DNA of 45,833 bases from Micromonospora arida (GTDB lineage Bacteria; Actinomycetota; Actinomycetes; Mycobacteriales; Micromonosporaceae). Position 1 is the stretch's first letter. The number at the start of each line of letters is the position of its first letter. The position numbers were made by a program, and so were the translations under genes. The notes below the pieces were generated by a model. It searched no databases and was not told where the DNA came from. It saw nothing but the letters and a program-made list of their open reading frames with translations. The stretch covers positions 1 through 45,833 of the forward strand of contig NZ_QGSY01000129.1 in the NCBI RefSeq assembly GCF_003857035.1, read 5' to 3'. Below are positions 15,079 to 24,663 of this stretch, one piece after another.

Positions 15079-15768
15079 TCACCTCGGCCCGCGGTCCAGG
15101 AACTCGTACGTGGTGGTCAGGCCTTCGGGCAGGTCGGGGACCAGGGCGTTGGTGCCGTCGACCACCTGGACGTAACGCTTGCCCTGGAAGATCGAGTAGC
15201 TGCCGTCAGGCACCTGATCGATCCGGAAGAGCTGCGTCGAGGCGGCGGCATCACACGCCCGGCCGCGTACGCTGCCCGGCGCGGCGTCGTGCACGACGGC
15301 CATGCAGATCGCGTCGGCACTCGACGCCAGGACGATCCGGTACCTGCCGCCCTCGGGGCGCAGCACCCACAGCGCCCGATCGTCGATGCCCTGTTCGGTG
15401 GTGGCCCGCACCTGATCGCCGTCGCGGTCGATCGCCAAGGTGGCCCCGCGCATGCCGGGCAGCACGATCTGGACCTGCCGCCGGCCGCCGAGGATCTCCT
15501 GCGGTCCCGCCGAGGCGGTCGCGGACGGGACCACTGGCGGTGCGACCTGGGTGGCCGGTCCGACACCGGGCGTCTCGACGTCGTTCCGCACCTGCACCAG
15601 GGCTGTGCCAGCGGCGAGGGCCACCACGGCCAGCCCCGCTACGCCGACGGCCGTCCGACGCCGCCGACGCCGGTCGCTGCGGTGCCGCAACGTCTGCGCT
15701 CCGGGCAGTGTGGTGACTCGCCGGACCTCGTCCACGATCGCGGTGAGATCGTCGCGCGGATCAGCCAT
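15079..15768 (-). CDS. Sigma-linked single-pass membrane protein (possible anti-sigma factor)
   Basis: A 229-residue protein with a short cytoplasmic N-terminus, MADPRDDLTAIVDEVRRVT, and then RRRRR. One membrane span follows (TAVGVAGLAVVALAAGTALV, about residues 39-58), then a linker and a ~130-residue extracellular domain with two cysteines. The gene starts within the last codons of the upstream sigma factor (8-base overlap), with AGGAGG before the ATG, so translation is coupled. Position suggests an anti-sigma or accessory role, but no zinc-binding HxxxCxxC motif is present. Its extracellular domain can be aligned with the C-terminus of the Ser/Thr kinase at 25145-26761 (ALWVLRPEG, LFRI, SYSI, FLDRG). 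This domain was not recognised as a named family. Confidence 0.72.
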   Translation of the reverse strand: MADPRDDLTAIVDEVRRVTTLPGAQTLRHRSDRRRRRRTAVGVAGLAVVALAAGTALVQVRNDVETPGVGPATQVAPPVVPSATASAGPQEILGGRRQVQIVLPGMRGATLAIDRDGDQVRATTEQGIDDRALWVLRPEGGRYRIVLASSADAICMAVVHDAAPGSVRGRACDAAASTQLFRIDQVPDGSYSIFQGKRYVQVVDGTNALVPDLPEGLTTTYEFLDRGPR

Positions 15769-16261
15769 GGGAGGTCTCCTCCTGGTGCGCATCGGTCAGC
15801 AACCCGGCCATCGCTCGCCGACCACGGGCGAGGTACGTCTTCACGGTTCCGACGGGTGCCTGCATCTCGGCTGCCACCTCCGCGACGCTGAGGTCGTTGA
15901 GATGGTGCAGCACAACCGCCCGCCGCTCGTTGGCGCTCAAGCGTTGCAGCGCCTGCAACAGCGCGACGTGGTCCTCGTTCAGTCCGGGCACGCCCTGGTC
16001 GACCGCGGCCCGGCGGTGCGCGCGTACCCGGTTGAACGCCTTGCGCCAGCTGCTCACCGCGATCCGGGAGGCCACCCGGCGGACCCACGCCTCCGGACTG
16101 TCCGTCTCCCGCACCGTCGCCCATCGCTGCCAGGCCCGCATGAACGCCTCGGCGACGGCGTCCTCCGCCTCGGCGCGGTTGCCGGTGAGCGCGTACACGT
16201 GACCCACGACCCGACCCGCACAGGCCGCGTAGAGGGCATCGAACTCTTCGGCGTCACGCAT
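15761..16261 (-). CDS. SigE-family ECF RNA polymerase sigma factor
   Basis: A 166-residue ECF sigma factor. Region 2 spans about 5-75: FDALYAACAGRVVGHVYALT, then AEDAVAEAFMRAWQRW and EAWVRRVASRIAVSSWRK. Region 4 spans about 100-155: LLQALQRLSANERRAVVLHH, LSVAEVAAEMQAPVGTVKTY, LARGRRAM. The length fits the actinobacterial SigE family. It is cotranscribed with the overlapping membrane protein downstream, which probably controls it. The start at 16261 is divergent from the large subtilase gene, whose expression it may influence (inference from position only). Confidence 0.9.
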   Translation of the reverse strand: MRDAEEFDALYAACAGRVVGHVYALTGNRAEAEDAVAEAFMRAWQRWATVRETDSPEAWVRRVASRIAVSSWRKAFNRVRAHRRAAVDQGVPGLNEDHVALLQALQRLSANERRAVVLHHLNDLSVAEVAAEMQAPVGTVKTYLARGRRAMAGLLTDAHQEETSHG

Positions 16262-16379
16262 CCGACCGGTGCCCTCCCATGCCTCGTCCCCTGGTCACCG
16301 CCGCATGGAACTCGCCCGGGTGGACCGGTCGCGTCGGCGCGGGGCGCGATTGTGGTCTCCGTCACACCGCAGTGATCAA

Positions 16380-16397
16380 CCTGACGACCTGGTCAGG
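16380..16397. promoter_or_regulatory. Inverted repeat in the sigma/subtilase divergent region
   Basis: CCTGAC (16380-16385) and GTCAGG (16392-16397) are perfect inverted repeats 6 bp apart, 46-63 bases before the subtilase start. This may be an operator. No regulator is identified. Confidence 0.3.
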
Positions 16398-16442
16398 CGT
16401 CATCGTGCCGACCCGGGAGACGCCCGTGGCGGAGAGGACGAT

Positions 16443-19400
16443 GTGCGACGACGGCAACGACGCGCCCTGACAGCCGGCGTACTCGCGACCGCGCTGGTTG
16501 CGGCGGGCCTGATCGCCCAACCGGCGAACGCGCAGGAGAAGCCGACGGCCACGGCCCCCGGCACCCACGGAACCTTCACCCTGATCACCGGGGACCGGGT
16601 TTCGCTGGACGCGGCGGGGCGCCCACAGATCCAGCGCGGGCCGGGTCGGGCCGGCATGCGGTTCGTGAGCAGCCGGGAGGACGGTCACCAGTACGTCATC
16701 CCGGTGGACGCGATGCCGCTGGTGCGGGACGGGCGGCTGGATCGCCGCCTGTTCGACCTCAGCACGCTCGGCGAGTTCGGCTACGACGACCGGGCGGCCG
16801 AGTTGCCGCTGCTGGTCGCGTACCCCGAGAGCATGGCGGCGCGGGCACGGACCGCGACCACCGGGGGTGCCGGGCGGGTGCGGGCCGACCTCCCGGCCGC
16901 GCACGCGCTCGCGGTCCGGACGGACCGGGACGACCGGGTGACCCTCTGGACGTCGCTCACCCGAGGTACGTCGTCCGCGCGCACCCTCACCGCGGGCGTC
17001 ACCCACATCTGGCTGGACGGCAAGCGCACGGTCTCCCTCGATCGCAGCGTGCCGCAGATCGGTGCCCCGGCGGCCTGGCAGGCCGGTTTCGACGGCACCG
17101 GCGTCACCGTCGGCGTGCTGGACACCGGGATCGACGCCGGCCACCCCGACTTCGCCGGCCACCTCGCCGAGGTCCGGGACTTCACCGGCGGCAACGACCC
17201 CGGCGACTCGGTCGGCCACGGCACCCACGTGGCATCGACGATCGTCGGTAGCGGCGCCGCCTCCGGCGGCAGGTACCGCGGGGTGGCACCGGGGGCGAAG
17301 CTGCTCGTCGGCAAGGTCTGCGCCACCACCGAATGCCAGGACTCGGACATCATCACCGGCATGCAGTGGCTCGCGCCGCAGACCCGGGTGGTCAACCTGA
17401 GCGTGGGCGGCGACGACGCACCCGGCCTCGACCCGCTGGAGACCGCGGTCCAGGAGCTGAGCCACCGGTACGGCACCCTCTTCGTGGTCGCGGCCGGCAA
17501 CGAGGGGAAACCGAAGTCGGTCTCCTCGCCGGCCTCCGCCGACGACGCTCTCGCCGTCGCCGCCGTGGACGCCGACGACCAGCGGGCCTACTTCTCCAGC
17601 CGGGGCCCGCGCATCGGCGACAACCACATCAAGCCCGAGATCAGCGCGCCGGGCGTCGACATCGTGGCCGCCGCCCCCGGCGGCGACTACGCCACCATGT
17701 CGGGTACGTCGATGGCGACCCCGCACGTGGCCGGCACCGCCGCGATTCTCGCTGGGCAACACCCGGACTGGACCGGCCCGCAGCTCAAGGCCGCCCTGAT
17801 GGACTCGGCCAAGCCGACCGGCGAGGACACCATCTACGAGCAGGGCGCGGGCCGGGTGGACATCGCCCGCGCTGTCTCCCAGCCGGTCGCCACCGACATC
17901 GCCGCCATCGACTTTCCGGTGCAGCGCTGGCCGCACGCTGACGACAGCCCGATCACCCAGGTCGTCGGCTACCGCAACACGGGCACCGCGCCGGTCACCC
18001 TGACACTGGCCATCGCTCCGGCTCCGGCGGGCATGCTCACCGTCAGCCCGACCACGCTAGTGGTGCCGGCCGGTGGCCGCGCCGAGGCGACGATCACGGT
18101 GGATACCCGGGTGGACGCCCCGGACGGCGTCTACCAGGGCGCGCTGACCGCGACCGGCGCCGGCGACCTGCGGGTACGGACGCCCTTCGTGTTGAACCGT
18201 GAGATCGAGAGCTACGACGTACGGCTCGACCACACCGGACGCGACGGCAAGCCGGCCACCGAGTACACGACAGTGGCGGCGAACCTGACCACCGCCGAGT
18301 TCAGCACCCTGCCCGCGACACCGGGCGGCGGCGTCCTGCGGCTACCCAAGGGTCGGTACGCGCTGTACAGCACCATCCACGAGGGTGCCGTGTCAACCCT
18401 GCTCGCGCAGCCGGTCCTGGACGTACGCGGCCCGGTCACCGAGGCGGTCGACGCCCGCAACGCCAAGCCGGTCGCGTTGACAGTGCCGCAGCACGACGCC
18501 GCGCCGATCTCGATCAACGTGAGCGCCAACTGGGACGACGGCTTGCGCTACCCGGGCGTCCAACTCAGCGGAGTGTCAGTCACGGACGTCTTCTTCGGCC
18601 GGCTCGGGCCCGCCGTCGCGGCACCCGAGTTCACCGCGACGCTGGGCGTCGGGCTCGCCCGGCCAGGCAGGGACGGCACCTTCCGGAACAGCCCCTACAC
18701 CTACGACCTGGCGTACGTCGGCAAGGGCGACATGTTCACCGGCCTGACCAGGAAGCTGTCGTCGAAGAACCTCGCCACGGTCAAGACGACCTACCGCAGC
18801 CAGTCCACGACGGCCACGGCCACCCGGTTCCACCGCGCGTCGGCGCCCGGAGGCGCGGGCCCGATCGGGTCGAACACGCCTGTCGACCTGCCGTTCAAGG
18901 GCACCGAGTACTACAACACCGACGGCGGCATCGTCTGGACGTCCACGTTCGTCGAGGGGGACAACCTCACGACGCAGGACTCGACCTTCAGGTCGGGGCG
19001 TACGTACACCCAGACCTGGAACGCGGCACCCTTCGGACCCACCGTGACCCAGGCACCGACCCTGTCACCCCTGGGGTACGCGGGCCGCGACGGCGACACC
19101 ATCTCGATCGCGTCGGTGCCCCTGTTCGGCGACGCGACCGGTCGCCCCGCGAGCCGCGACGACCAGCCGGTGCGGTTCCGGCTGCTGCGCGACGGTAAGG
19201 AGATCGGCACCTCGGACAGCCCGTGGGCCGAGTTCGCGGTGCCCGCCGGGAAGGCCACCTACCGGCTGGAGGCGACCGCCACCCGAGGCGCACCGGACAC
19301 CCTGTCGACGTCGGTCTCGGTGGCCTGGACCTTCACCTCGGCGCACACCACGTCGCCGGAGCGGTTGCCTCTGACCACGGCTCGCCCGACGCCAGTGCTC

Positions 19401-19673
19401 GACGACACCAACACCGCACGGACCGGCCGGAGCATGCCGATCCCGGTGGCGCTGGACCGGCAGGCCGGCTCGAAGGCCGCGCCCAACCGGACCCTCGCCG
19501 TGTCCGCGTCGTTCGACGACGGCCGGACCTGGGTCGCCCTGCCGGTGATCCGGAACGTCGCGCTGATCAGTCATCCACGACGGGCCGGATTCGTCTCGCT
19601 GCGGCTGACCGCCACCGACACCGCTGGCAACACGGTCACGCAGACGATCCAGCGGGCCTATCGGATCGCCTGA
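16443..19673 (+). CDS. Large secreted S8 subtilisin-like serine peptidase
   Basis: A 1076-residue exported protease. The signal peptide is RRRQRRALTAGVLATALVA to PANA. A ~200-residue N-terminal region, likely the inhibitory propeptide, is followed by the catalytic domain (about 215-485). The catalytic Asp is in VGVLDTGIDAGHPDF, the His in GHGTHVASTIVG, the oxyanion Asn in VVAAGNEG, and the Ser in SGTSMATPHVAGTAAIL. The ~590-residue C-terminus consists of beta-rich modules with no recognised catalytic motif, perhaps for substrate or surface binding. The GTG at 16443 is chosen for GGAGAGG at 16431-16437; the frame is open back to 16269. It is divergent from the SigE-type sigma gene and ends at a strong hairpin. 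Confidence 0.93.
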   Translation: MRRRQRRALTAGVLATALVAAGLIAQPANAQEKPTATAPGTHGTFTLITGDRVSLDAAGRPQIQRGPGRAGMRFVSSREDGHQYVIPVDAMPLVRDGRLDRRLFDLSTLGEFGYDDRAAELPLLVAYPESMAARARTATTGGAGRVRADLPAAHALAVRTDRDDRVTLWTSLTRGTSSARTLTAGVTHIWLDGKRTVSLDRSVPQIGAPAAWQAGFDGTGVTVGVLDTGIDAGHPDFAGHLAEVRDFTGGNDPGDSVGHGTHVASTIVGSGAASGGRYRGVAPGAKLLVGKVCATTECQDSDIITGMQWLAPQTRVVNLSVGGDDAPGLDPLETAVQELSHRYGTLFVVAAGNEGKPKSVSSPASADDALAVAAVDADDQRAYFSSRGPRIGDNHIKPEISAPGVDIVAAAPGGDYATMSGTSMATPHVAGTAAILAGQHPDWTGPQLKAALMDSAKPTGEDTIYEQGAGRVDIARAVSQPVATDIAAIDFPVQRWPHADDSPITQVVGYRNTGTAPVTLTLAIAPAPAGMLTVSPTTLVVPAGGRAEATITVDTRVDAPDGVYQGALTATGAGDLRVRTPFVLNREIESYDVRLDHTGRDGKPATEYTTVAANLTTAEFSTLPATPGGGVLRLPKGRYALYSTIHEGAVSTLLAQPVLDVRGPVTEAVDARNAKPVALTVPQHDAAPISINVSANWDDGLRYPGVQLSGVSVTDVFFGRLGPAVAAPEFTATLGVGLARPGRDGTFRNSPYTYDLAYVGKGDMFTGLTRKLSSKNLATVKTTYRSQSTTATATRFHRASAPGGAGPIGSNTPVDLPFKGTEYYNTDGGIVWTSTFVEGDNLTTQDSTFRSGRTYTQTWNAAPFGPTVTQAPTLSPLGYAGRDGDTISIASVPLFGDATGRPASRDDQPVRFRLLRDGKEIGTSDSPWAEFAVPAGKATYRLEATATRGAPDTLSTSVSVAWTFTSAHTTSPERLPLTTARPTPVLDDTNTARTGRSMPIPVALDRQAGSKAAPNRTLAVSASFDDGRTWVALPVIRNVALISHPRRAGFVSLRLTATDTAGNTVTQTIQRAYRIA

Positions 19674-19681
19674 CGTACTAC

Positions 19682-19721
19682 CCGGTCCGGGGCGGCTGCT
19701 GGAGCCGCCGCCCCGGACCGG
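19682..19721. terminator. Strong hairpin terminator after the subtilase
   Basis: A perfect 15-bp stem, CCGGTCCGGGGCGGC (19682-19696) with GCCGCCCCGGACCGG (19707-19721), has a 10-nt loop. It sits between convergent genes. Confidence 0.85.
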
Positions 19722-19784
19722 ACCTCAGTGCCTCGGTGTAACAGTGCCTCGGCGTATCGGCGTATCGGTGCCTCAGTGCCTCAG
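19721..19784. repeat. 8-bp degenerate tandem repeat array
   Basis: Read in steps of eight from 19721 the units are GACCTCAG, TGCCTCGG, TGTAACAG, TGCCTCGG, CGTATCGG, CGTATCGG, TGCCTCAG and TGCCTCAG. Three types occur as exact pairs. The array starts at the terminator's last base and runs over the stop codon of the minus-strand SDR gene. Confidence 0.8.
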
Positions 19785-20536
19785 GCGGTGAGGGCACCGT
19801 CGATGGCGATGGACGCGCCGCTGATGAATGTGGCCTCGTCGCTGAGCAGGAACGCGGTGAGCGCTGCGACCTCGTCGGAGGTGCCGGCTCGTCCGGTCGG
19901 CTGCGCCGACAGGTGTCGCTCCGCGACCTCCGGGGCCTGGCTGACCACGCCCTGCCAGAGCGGGGTGTCGATCAGGCCGGTGACCAGGGCATTGACCCGC
20001 ACACCGGAGCGCGCCACGTCCAGTGCCGCCGAGCGCGTCAGACCGATGACCCCGTGCTTCGCCGCGTTGTAGGCGGCCTGGGTCCCGTCGCCCTTCACGC
20101 CGGAGACCGAGGCGTTGTTGACGATCGCGCCACCGCCGGAGGCGATGATCGCCGGGAGCTCGTACTTGAGGCCGTAGAAGACGCTCGTCAGGTTGAGGGC
20201 GAGCGACCGGTGCCAGTTGTCGCTGTCGGTCTCGCGCACGCTGGCCATCGGGCCACCGCCGGCGTTGTTGAACGCGCCATCCAGCCGCCCGTACTGCGTC
20301 ACCGCGGCGTCGACGAGCCGCGCCATGTCCTCCTCGACCGTCACATCGGCGGGCACGAAGAGGGCGCTGCCGCCCGCGTTCCTGATCTGCGCGACGACCT
20401 CCTCGCCCCGGTCCTTGTCGCGGGCACCGATGACGACGCGGGCCCCTTCCGTGGCCGCCCGCTGGGCGAACGCCAGGCCCATGCCCCGCGTACCGCCGGT
20501 CACGACCAGCACCTTTGCTTCCAACCGTCCAGACAT
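19781..20536 (-). CDS. SDR-family oxidoreductase
   Basis: A 251-residue classical short-chain dehydrogenase. The cofactor motif is TGGTRGMGLAFAQRA (about 13-27). DVTVEEDM follows, then FNNAGGG (about 88), the catalytic Ser region in IVNNASVSGV, YNAAKHGVIGLTRSAALDV with catalytic Tyr-x3-Lys at about 155-159, and a C-terminal FISGASIAIDGAL. Charge after the glycine motif (GARDKDR) suggests NADP(H), but this is uncertain. The substrate is unknown. It is divergent from the DHA2 exporter across a ~300-bp region, and a purine-rich GAGACGAA precedes the ATG. Confidence 0.9.
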   Translation of the reverse strand: MSGRLEAKVLVVTGGTRGMGLAFAQRAATEGARVVIGARDKDRGEEVVAQIRNAGGSALFVPADVTVEEDMARLVDAAVTQYGRLDGAFNNAGGGPMASVRETDSDNWHRSLALNLTSVFYGLKYELPAIIASGGGAIVNNASVSGVKGDGTQAAYNAAKHGVIGLTRSAALDVARSGVRVNALVTGLIDTPLWQGVVSQAPEVAERHLSAQPTGRAGTSDEVAALTAFLLSDEATFISGASIAIDGALTA

Positions 20537-20834
20537 TTCGTCTCACATCCACTTCGACTGGCGAGCCGCCACGGGGCCCGCAGGCTCTTGGTGAGACGGA
20601 ACGCTAGCCCTTTCTGGAACGTTCGACAAAGTAACGGGACTCACAGGCGAGGCCTTTAGCTCTGCACCCTGCGACCTCAATAAGTTCTTTCAGGTGTCAG
20701 AACGGTACAAATGATCCGGCTAACCACCCGCCGGAGCGCTGTAACCGCTGGCACATTCTTTGGTGGTCGTTCCATAAACAGTTAGCGTTCGACACGTCGC
20801 AAGAATCCGCGCAAGTCAATCCTAAGGAACAGTC
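20537..20834. other. Divergent intergenic region, 298 bp
   Basis: There is no gene here. It is AT-richer than its flanks and must hold promoters for the SDR (minus) and exporter (plus) genes. The 9-mer CGTTCGACA occurs twice, at 20620-20628 and 20786-20794. AAGGAA at 20824-20829 is the exporter ribosome site. Confidence 0.4.
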
Positions 20835-22322
20835 ATGCCCACAGGTCGCGCCGCCCCGGAGTCCCAGCGGTGGAAGGCCCTGTTGTTCATCTCCATCGCT
20901 CAACTGATGGTGGTGCTCGACGGGGCGGTCATGAACATCGCGCTCCCCTCGGCGCAACAGGCGCTGCACTTCACCGACGGGAGCAGGCAGTGGGTGGTCA
21001 CCGCGTACGGTCTGGCCTTCGGCGGCCTGCTGCTGGTCGGCGGCCGGATCGGTGACATGGTCGGGCGCAAGCGCACCTTCCTGATCGCGCTGGCCGGCTT
21101 CGCGATCGCCTCGGCCATCGGCGGCCTGGCCGTCAACGCCGCGATGCTGCTGCTCGCCCGGGCACTCCAGGGTGTGTTCGCGGCCCTGCTCGCGCCGGCC
21201 GCGCTCTCGTTGCTCTCGCTGTCCTTCACCCAGCCGAGGGAACGCGCGAAGGCGTTCGGCGTGTTCAGCGCGGTCTCGATCGCCGGCGGCGCTGTCGGTC
21301 TGATCGTGGGAGGCCTGCTCACCCAGTACCTGAACTGGCGCTTCGCGATGTTCGTCCTCGTGCCGATCGCGGCCATCGGAATCCTGGGCGCCAGTCGCAC
21401 CGTCCACGACGACGGCGAGCGGCACCGGGCCCGACTCGACCTGCCCGGCGTACTGCTGGCCAGTTCCGGACTCGTCGGCCTCGTCTACGGGTTCGGTGTC
21501 GCCGAGAGCCGCGGGTGGTCGGCGGGGGTGACCATCGGCTCGTTCACCGCCGGGGTGCTGCTGCTGGCGACCTTCGTCGTGGTGCAGGCGCGGGTCACGT
21601 CCCCGCTGTTGCCACTGCGCGTCCTGACCGAACGCAACCGGGCCGCCGCGTACCTCTCGGTGGGCCTTGCGATCGTCAGCATGTTCGGGATGTTCCTCCT
21701 GCTCAGTTACTACTTCCAGCAGGTCAAGGGATGGTCGCCGGTGCTGGCCGGGTTGGCGTTCATGCCGATGGCCGTGCCGCAGGCCATCGGTGCCACGCAG
21801 ATCGGCGCTCGACTCGCGCACCGGATCGCACCCCGGCCGATCATGGTCGGCGGGTACCTCGTCACCGCTGTCGGTCTGGCGCTGTTGGCCTCGCTCGACG
21901 CGGACAGCGGCTTCCTGGAGATCGCGTTCGCCGAAGCGGTGATCGGGCTCGGCATCGGCACCGCGTTCATGCCCGCGATGAGCATCTCCACCCACGGCGT
22001 CGAGCCCAAGGACGCCGGTGTCGCCTCCGCGATGATCAGCTCGTCGCAGCAGGTCGGCGGGTCGATCGGCACCGCACTGCTCAACACCATCGCGACCAGC
22101 TCGGCCGCCACCTACCTGGTCTCGCACGGTGGCCCGGCGGCGCGAGTCCAGGAGCGGAACGAGGCGCTGATGCACGGCTACTCGGTCGCGTACTGGGTCG
22201 CCGTCGGCTTCGTGGTCGCGGCGGCCCTGGTCTCGGTGGCAATGGTGAACGCCGGCGCCCCGAAAGACGTCCCGACCCCGACGGACGCCCTCGGGGACGT
22301 CACCCCGGTGCCCGTGCACTGA
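20835..22322 (+). CDS. MFS transporter, DHA2 (14-span, EmrB/QacA) family
   Basis: A 495-residue polytopic exporter. It begins with the DHA2 pattern LMVVLDGAVMNIALPSAQQA (Asp in the first span). Motif A is GGRIGDMVGRKRTF at about residue 73, and the motif C-like AGGAVGLIVGGLLTQ lies at about 152. Hydrophobicity suggests 14 spans. This family expels hydrophobic drugs, dyes or natural products using the proton gradient. No dedicated regulator gene is adjacent. ATG start with AAGGAA nearby. The next gene (methyltransferase) begins 109 bases after its stop and may be cotranscribed. Confidence 0.92.
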   Translation: MPTGRAAPESQRWKALLFISIAQLMVVLDGAVMNIALPSAQQALHFTDGSRQWVVTAYGLAFGGLLLVGGRIGDMVGRKRTFLIALAGFAIASAIGGLAVNAAMLLLARALQGVFAALLAPAALSLLSLSFTQPRERAKAFGVFSAVSIAGGAVGLIVGGLLTQYLNWRFAMFVLVPIAAIGILGASRTVHDDGERHRARLDLPGVLLASSGLVGLVYGFGVAESRGWSAGVTIGSFTAGVLLLATFVVVQARVTSPLLPLRVLTERNRAAAYLSVGLAIVSMFGMFLLLSYYFQQVKGWSPVLAGLAFMPMAVPQAIGATQIGARLAHRIAPRPIMVGGYLVTAVGLALLASLDADSGFLEIAFAEAVIGLGIGTAFMPAMSISTHGVEPKDAGVASAMISSSQQVGGSIGTALLNTIATSSAATYLVSHGGPAARVQERNEALMHGYSVAYWVAVGFVVAAALVSVAMVNAGAPKDVPTPTDALGDVTPVPVH

Positions 22323-22431
22323 TCGCTGACGCGCCTGTCGATCCGGCGCGGTGACCGAGGACACGGTGCACCGAATCCGCTGAGAGGGTGGAATCAGGGT
22401 GTGAGCAGAGAAGGCACCGGCGAGTGACGTC

Positions 22432-23031
22432 GTGAGGTCCACTCTTTCGAGCCGCGATCCGGGTTCGTCCAGCGCTGGCACGACGCCTGCGGCGTACGAA
22501 CCGAATCGGGCGACGTCCGCCCATCGGCAGCGCTGGGCGGTGCAGACCATGGCTGTCGCGCCCGACGACCAGGTGCTGGAGATCGGCTGCGGTCGGGGAG
22601 CTGCCGTCTCCCTGGTCGCCGGCCAACTCACCACCGGTCGGATCGTCGCCATCGACCGTGCCGCGACGATGGTGCGGCTCGCGACCGAACGAAACCTGAG
22701 CCACATCGACGCAGGTAGAGCCGAGATCCGGCGAGCAGGGTTCGAGTCGGCCGACCTTCCGACCGGCCACTTCACCAAGATCTTCGCGGTGAACGTCAGC
22801 CTCTTCTGGTTGGGCGACGCGGCGCAGCAGATCGCTCGGATGCGCAGCCTGCTGGCACCGGGCGGACGGCTCTACGTCTTCGGCGAGCGACCCACCGAAG
22901 CGCACGCCACCGCGAACCTCGCCGCGACCGAAGTACTGCTCGAAACCCACGGTTTCGCCACGACCACATCGAGCGCCACCCGTGGTCAGGGCCAGGTGCT
23001 GACCTGTGTCACCGGCACGCCGATCGCGTGA
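22432..23031 (+). CDS. Class I SAM-dependent methyltransferase
   Basis: A 199-residue cytoplasmic methyltransferase with Rossmann motif I VLEIGCGRGAAVSLVA (about residues 47-62), an acidic motif II in IVAIDRAATMVRLA, and a post-motif FAVNVSLFWLGDAAQQIARM leading to LLAPGGRLYVF. The ~200-residue length fits small-molecule methyltransferases. The acceptor is not recognisable. GTG start at 22432; it ends near a strong hairpin convergent with the GH62 gene. Confidence 0.88.
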   Translation: MRSTLSSRDPGSSSAGTTPAAYEPNRATSAHRQRWAVQTMAVAPDDQVLEIGCGRGAAVSLVAGQLTTGRIVAIDRAATMVRLATERNLSHIDAGRAEIRRAGFESADLPTGHFTKIFAVNVSLFWLGDAAQQIARMRSLLAPGGRLYVFGERPTEAHATANLAATEVLLETHGFATTTSSATRGQGQVLTCVTGTPIA

Positions 23032-23060
23032 GCCTGGGCTGATCGCAGCGTGACATGAGC

Positions 23061-23093
23061 CGGGCGGGCTCGGCATGACGCCGAGCCCGCCCG
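23061..23093. terminator. Bidirectional hairpin terminator
   Basis: A perfect 14-bp stem, CGGGCGGGCTCGGC (23061-23074) with GCCGAGCCCGCCCG (23080-23093), has a 5-nt loop between convergent genes. Confidence 0.8.
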
Positions 23094-23124
23094 TTGCGGG
23101 TCAGTCGAGCGTGATCAAACAGGG

Positions 23125-24663
23125 TCAGCGCTGCAGGGTCAGCAGACCCGGCCGGTACGGCAGCAGGCCGTAGTCGCCGCCGGAGCTGGGGGAACGACCC
23201 TGGTAGAGCAGTTGCAGGTTGCACGCGTTGACGGTCATGGTCTGGTCGGCGTTGGTGCGCAGCAGCTCACCGTGGCTGATGTCGTTGGTCCAGGTGGCAC
23301 CGCTGTTGGCCTTGCCCGCGAACGGGTTGCTCTCACTGGTGGCCTGCGGCGTCCACGAACCGCCCAGGCTGGTCGCCGTGAACGAGCGGAAGTAGCGGCC
23401 CTGCGAACCGATCGCCTCGACGATCATGAGGTACTTGTTCAGGCCCTGGAGCTTGTAGACCTGGACGGCCTCGAACAGGTTGTTCGTCGAGTCGGTCATG
23501 ATGGTCGTGTAGTTGGAGCCGAAGCTTCCGGGGAAGTTCCCGATCGGCATGCTGGCCCGGTAGATCTTGCCGTTGTCACCAGCGAAGAACAGGTACATGT
23601 TCGTGCCGTCACCGATGACCGCCTGATCGATCGGACCGGTACCGGAGCCGGTGATGCTGCCGGTGAACAGCGTCTGCGCCGCCGACCAACCGTTCGGGTT
23701 GGTCGGGTCGGTCGAGGTCCGGTACGAGAAGGCCGGCCCACCCCACTGGTAGGCGAGCACCCAGATGTTGCGCGGCGCGAAGTAGAACAGCGACGGCGCG
23801 ACGGTCGCGTTGTTCATCGCGTTCTGGCTGGCCGAGCCCATCTGCGAGTAGTTCGAGAAGAGGCCGAAGTTCATCGAACCCCAGCTGCTCCCGTTGTCGT
23901 GGGTGGTCGCGTAGACCAGCTGCTGACCGTTGTACGGCGCGACGGTGAAGTCCTTCAGCGACACCCAACCCGACCTCGGCTGCGCCAGCGCACCGGTCGA
24001 CGACCACCGGTACGTCGAGGGAAGATCGCAGGTGCCGCCCGGCGGCGGGGTCGTCGGCGGCGGCGTGGTGGGGTCGGTCCCACCGCCAACGCGGACGAAC
24101 TGCCACTGCTGGTTGGTGCCGTTCCAGTCGTCGTACTGCACGATGTTTCCGCCGTCGGCGGTCGAGGCGCCCTGCACCTCCATCACCTTGTTGCTGTTGC
24201 GGTTGATCAACCGGACGTAGCCGCTGTCCGAGTCGGCCAGCCGGAACTGCTGGTTGGTGCCGTTGAGGTCACTCCACTGCACGATGCTGCCACCGTTGGC
24301 GGTCGAGAAGCCCGAGACGTCCAGCACCTTGCCGGACAGCCGCGACTTCACCCGGTAATAGCCACCACCGGAGTCGACGAACTGCCACTGCTGCTGGTTG
24401 CCGTTGTTGCGCGCCCACTGGGTGATCCGGGCACCGTCATTCGTGGCCAGGTTGTAGACATCCAGGGCCTTGCCGCTGTTGCGATTGACCAACACGTACC
24501 ACGCGTTCGTGTCGACCGACGCCGCGGCGGCGGGTGACGACACCACCGCTACGGCAGCGCCACCGACCATCAACGCCGCCGCGCTGGCGGCGAGGATGCG
24601 GGGCAACCACCAACGCCGCCGCGACGGCATTGCGATCGATGGAGACCTATCGAGGGCAGACAT
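23125..24663 (-). CDS. Secreted GH62 alpha-L-arabinofuranosidase with N-terminal ricin (CBM13-like) domain
   Basis: A 512-residue exported enzyme. The signal peptide ends near SPAAAAS. A ricin-type beta-trefoil (about 50-190) has three repeats ending in QQW/NQQF/NQQW. A TTPPP linker leads to a GH62 domain (about 213-512). GH62 active-site blocks are visible: [14 protein letters not shown] (base Asp), [11 protein letters not shown] (supporting Asp) and [12 protein letters not shown] (acid Glu). GH62 enzymes remove arabinofuranosyl branches from arabinoxylan. The ATG at 24663 is preceded by [16 protein letters not shown] at 24630 is an alternative. A LacI-type palindrome lies 87 bases upstream, identical to that of the SGNH esterase. 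Confidence 0.94.
   Translation of the reverse strand: MSALDRSPSIAMPSRRRWWLPRILAASAAALMVGGAAVAVVSSPAAAASVDTNAWYVLVNRNSGKALDVYNLATNDGARITQWARNNGNQQQWQFVDSGGGYYRVKSRLSGKVLDVSGFSTANGGSIVQWSDLNGTNQQFRLADSDSGYVRLINRNSNKVMEVQGASTADGGNIVQYDDWNGTNQQWQFVRVGGGTDPTTPPPTTPPPGGTCDLPSTYRWSSTGALAQPRSGWVSLKDFTVAPYNGQQLVYATTHDNGSSWGSMNFGLFSNYSQMGSASQNAMNNATVAPSLFYFAPRNIWVLAYQWGGPAFSYRTSTDPTNPNGWSAAQTLFTGSITGSGTGPIDQAVIGDGTNMYLFFAGDNGKIYRASMPIGNFPGSFGSNYTTIMTDSTNNLFEAVQVYKLQGLNKYLMIVEAIGSQGRYFRSFTATSLGGSWTPQATSESNPFAGKANSGATWTNDISHGELLRTNADQTMTVNACNLQLLYQGRSPSSGGDYGLLPYRPGLLTLQR

Noticed and set aside
20782..20793. GTTAGCGTTCGA before the exporter, similar to the LacI-type site
   Set aside because: Only the left half matches (about 9 of 12) and symmetry is lost.
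20697..22778. 693-codon open frame opposite the DHA2 exporter
   Set aside because: It is very rich in Arg, Gln, Asp and His with no hydrophobic core pattern. The plus strand encodes a textbook transporter.
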